Assembly: GCA_000242815.2 (NCBI GenBank)
Contig: AHHB01000040.1
Coordinates: 85,152-149,151 of the forward strand
DNA: 64,000 bases
Source: Janthinobacterium lividum PAMC 25724
GTDB taxonomy: Bacteria; Pseudomonadota; Gammaproteobacteria; Burkholderiales; Burkholderiaceae_D
Direction: 5' to 3'
The notes beneath the pieces were generated by a model. The model worked only from the letters and a program-made list of their open reading frames with translations, made no database searches and was not told the origin of the DNA. Below, in pieces: positions 62,346 to 64,000 of the stretch (its first letter is position 1; each line of letters begins with the position of its first letter). The translations under genes were made by a program, and so were the position numbers.

Positions 62346-64000
62346 GCGTCTTGAGCAGCACCTCGACATCCTCGGGCGCCATGGCGCGGCCGAGGACATA
62401 ACCAAACGCCTCGTCGCAGCCCATCTCGGCCAGCAGTTCCAGCTGCGCGCTGCTTTCCACCCCGCCGGCGATGCTGCGCAGCCCGAGCGTGCGTGCCATC
62501 GCCACGATGGCGCGCACCATGGCGCTGTCGCCGCCCGGATTGCCCAGGTCGTCGACGAAGCACTTTTCGATCTTCACGGCGTCCGTGGGAAAGCGTTTCA
62601 GATAATTGAGCGACGCGTCGCCCGTGCCGAAATCACTGATTGCAATCGCCATGCCCAGCTGACGGAACTGATGCAATATCAGTTCGCAGTTCTGGTTGCG
62701 GTCGATCAAAATGCCGGCGGCGATTTCCAGTTCGATGCAATGCCCGGGCACACCGGCCGCTTCCAGCACGGCGGCGAAATTGCGCGCAATATCGCGCTGG
62801 TAGAACTGGCGCGCCGACAGGCTGACGGACACTGTCAGCAACTGCCCCTGCGCAATCCACCTGCCCGCCTGTTCCACCGCAGTGGCCAACACCCAGGCGC
62901 CCACCGGCAAGATCAAGGCACTTTCTTCCAGCACCGGCAAAAAATCGAGCGGCATCATCAGTCCCAGTTCCGGGTGCTTCCAGCGCAGCAGCGCCTTCAC
63001 TCCCGTGATCCTGCGCGTCTTCAGGTCCATGCGCGGCTGGTAAAACAGCGTGAATTCCTTGCGTTCGAGTGCATGGCGCAGAGCCGTCTCGAGGATGGTG
63101 CGCGAATACGACTGCGCCTGCATGCGCGCGGCGTAACGCAAACAAGTGCCAGGCGCGTGGCGCTTGGCAGCATACATGGCCAGGTCGGCCTTTTCGATCA
63201 GTGCATTGACGTCGTCGTCATCGTCCGGGTACAGGGCCAGACCCACGCTGGCCGCCACCGCCAGGCTGTATTCGCCGATGACGAAGGGAGCGGCGATGGC
63301 GGCGACGATTTTTTCGGCCACCCGCTCGGCATCATGCGCCGTGTGCAGCTCCGTCAGCAAGATGATGAATTCATCGCCGCCCTGGCGCGCCACCGTGTCG
63401 ACCTTGCGCACGCACTGCTGCACCCGGCGCGCGAACTCCGTCAGCACCTGGTCCCCGACGTCATGCCCCAGGCTGTCGTTGATGGATTTGAAGCGGTCGA
63501 TGTCGACGAACAGCACGGCCAGCAAGCCCTGGTGGCGGCGCGCGTAGGCGATGCCGTGCTCGAAGCGGATCTGGAAATGCAGGCGGTTCGGCAAGCCCGT
63601 CAAGCCGTCGTGGTGGGCGATGAATTCCAGCTGCTGCTCGGCGCGCCGGCGCGCCGACACATCGTGCAACAGCAGTACGGCGCCACCCTGCGCCAGCGGC
63701 GCGCAGCTGTACTGGACGTCGATACGCTTGCCATCGAGATGGCGCAGCAGCACGGCGCCGCGCGCCACTTCCAGCACTTCCTGCTGCGCCACGCACTCGC
63801 GCACCTGGCGCGCCGCATCGATGGGGCTGCCGTCATGGAACAGCGGCAGCAGCTGCGTCACGGGCTGGCCCAGGCCATCGTCGCCCAGCAGCCCACCCAT
63901 GGCGCTGGCGCGGGGATTCAAGTACTGCACCACGCCATCGTGGTCGGTGCCGATGACGGCCGCCGGCAGCGCGTGCAGCAGCGCCAGCGCATCGGCCATG
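62332..64000 (-). CDS. PAS-GGDEF-EAL protein with intact GGDEF and inactive EAL (N-terminus beyond window)
   Basis: At least 555 residues, open through the right edge. A PAS domain (about 5-120) is followed by a GGDEF domain with GGDEF at 207-211 and an I-site RKVD at 198-201, so diguanylate cyclase activity and product inhibition are plausible. The EAL domain (about 300-550) has lost its catalytic residues: EAL reads KAL (335-337), the Asn of VNLS is S393, DDFGTG is SDFGTG (S455) and AEGVE is AGGVE (G512). It probably makes c-di-GMP, or uses the EAL domain as a sensor, rather than degrading it. Confidence 0.9.
   Translation of the reverse strand, partial: MADALALLHALPAAVIGTDHDGVVQYLNPRASAMGGLLGDDGLGQPVTQLLPLFHDGSPIDAARQVRECVAQQEVLEVARGAVLLRHLDGKRIDVQYSCAPLAQGGAVLLLHDVSARRRAEQQLEFIAHHDGLTGLPNRLHFQIRFEHGIAYARRHQGLLAVLFVDIDRFKSINDSLGHDVGDQVLTEFARRVQQCVRKVDTVARQGGDEFIILLTELHTAHDAERVAEKIVAAIAAPFVIGEYSLAVAASVGLALYPDDDDDVNALIEKADLAMYAAKRHAPGTCLRYAARMQAQSYSRTILETALRHALERKEFTLFYQPRMDLKTRRITGVKALLRWKHPELGLMMPLDFLPVLEESALILPVGAWVLATAVEQAGRWIAQGQLLTVSVSLSARQFYQRDIARNFAAVLEAAGVPGHCIELEIAAGILIDRNQNCELILHQFRQLGMAIAISDFGTGDASLNYLKRFPTDAVKIEKCFVDDLGNPGGDSAMVRAIVAMARTLGLRSIAGGVESSAQLELLAEMGCDEAFGYVLGRAMAPEDVEVLLKTPSPA

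Overview
The window reads as a chromosomal segment of a betaproteobacterium of the Oxalobacteraceae (Janthinobacterium/Massilia-like). This is inferred from GC-rich coding sequence, a phasin gene, a lipoyl-bearing E3 in the aceE-aceF-lpdA cluster, the zapB-zapA-6S RNA arrangement and the overall protein flavour; no rRNA is present to prove it. Gene density is high and nearly everything is housekeeping or ordinary accessory content. I see no prophage, transposase, CRISPR array or complete known defence island.

Layout. 1-5.6 kb: a truncated DMT exporter, a phasin behind a repeat-flanked promoter, and a livFGMH branched-chain amino-acid ABC transporter lacking its binding protein. 5.9-8.9 kb: ispH-fkpB, then radC, rpmB and rpmG. 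8.9-14.3 kb: a fatty-acid desaturase, an MscS-type channel, an RsmB-like methyltransferase, purN and an orphan barstar-like gene. 14.7-24.3 kb: a glycine-zipper protein, a spermidine-synthase-like protein, a lone GspE/PilB-type ATPase, tRNA-Lys, an S9 peptidase, a BON protein and two zinc-peptidase-like secreted proteins. 24.4-29.7 kb: a tripartite EmrA-EmrB-outer-membrane-factor pump with a divergent TetR regulator. 29.7-30.9 kb: a degenerate metallophosphoesterase-like gene beside an inverted repeat, the oddest protein here. 31.2-37.5 kb: the pyruvate dehydrogenase cluster. 38.0-41.8 kb: folD (frameshifted), an M3 oligopeptidase, holC and a small unknown protein. 42.1-47.9 kb: an orphan branched-chain amino-acid binding protein, cytochrome c, ilvD with a divergent LysR gene, and lgt. 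47.9-50.4 kb: an 11-bp tandem array, an EVE gene, 6S RNA, zapA/zapB and a duplicated-domain secreted protein. 50.6-52.9 kb: groES-groEL under a perfect CIRCE. 53-59.4 kb: a PadR-MFS unit with a clear operator, a GNAT acetyltransferase, a POT peptide transporter and phosphoglucomutase. 59.7-62.3 kb: a probably Fur-controlled membrane operon starting with a 29-residue peptide. The window ends in a GGDEF protein whose EAL domain has lost its catalytic residues.

Several parts fit together. Both the liv transporter and the distant binding protein serve amino-acid uptake, which ilvD complements on the biosynthetic side. aceE, aceF and lpdA form one complex. The TetR and PadR genes each sit at an exporter with an inverted repeat in the shared upstream DNA. 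The most noteworthy observations are the collapsed metallophosphoesterase/STAND-like relic, the single-base frameshift in folD, the barstar-like protein lacking the barnase-contact residues, the inactive EAL domain, the mismatched tRNA-Lys and the repeat families in intergenic DNA. I did not find a convincing wholly new multi-gene system.
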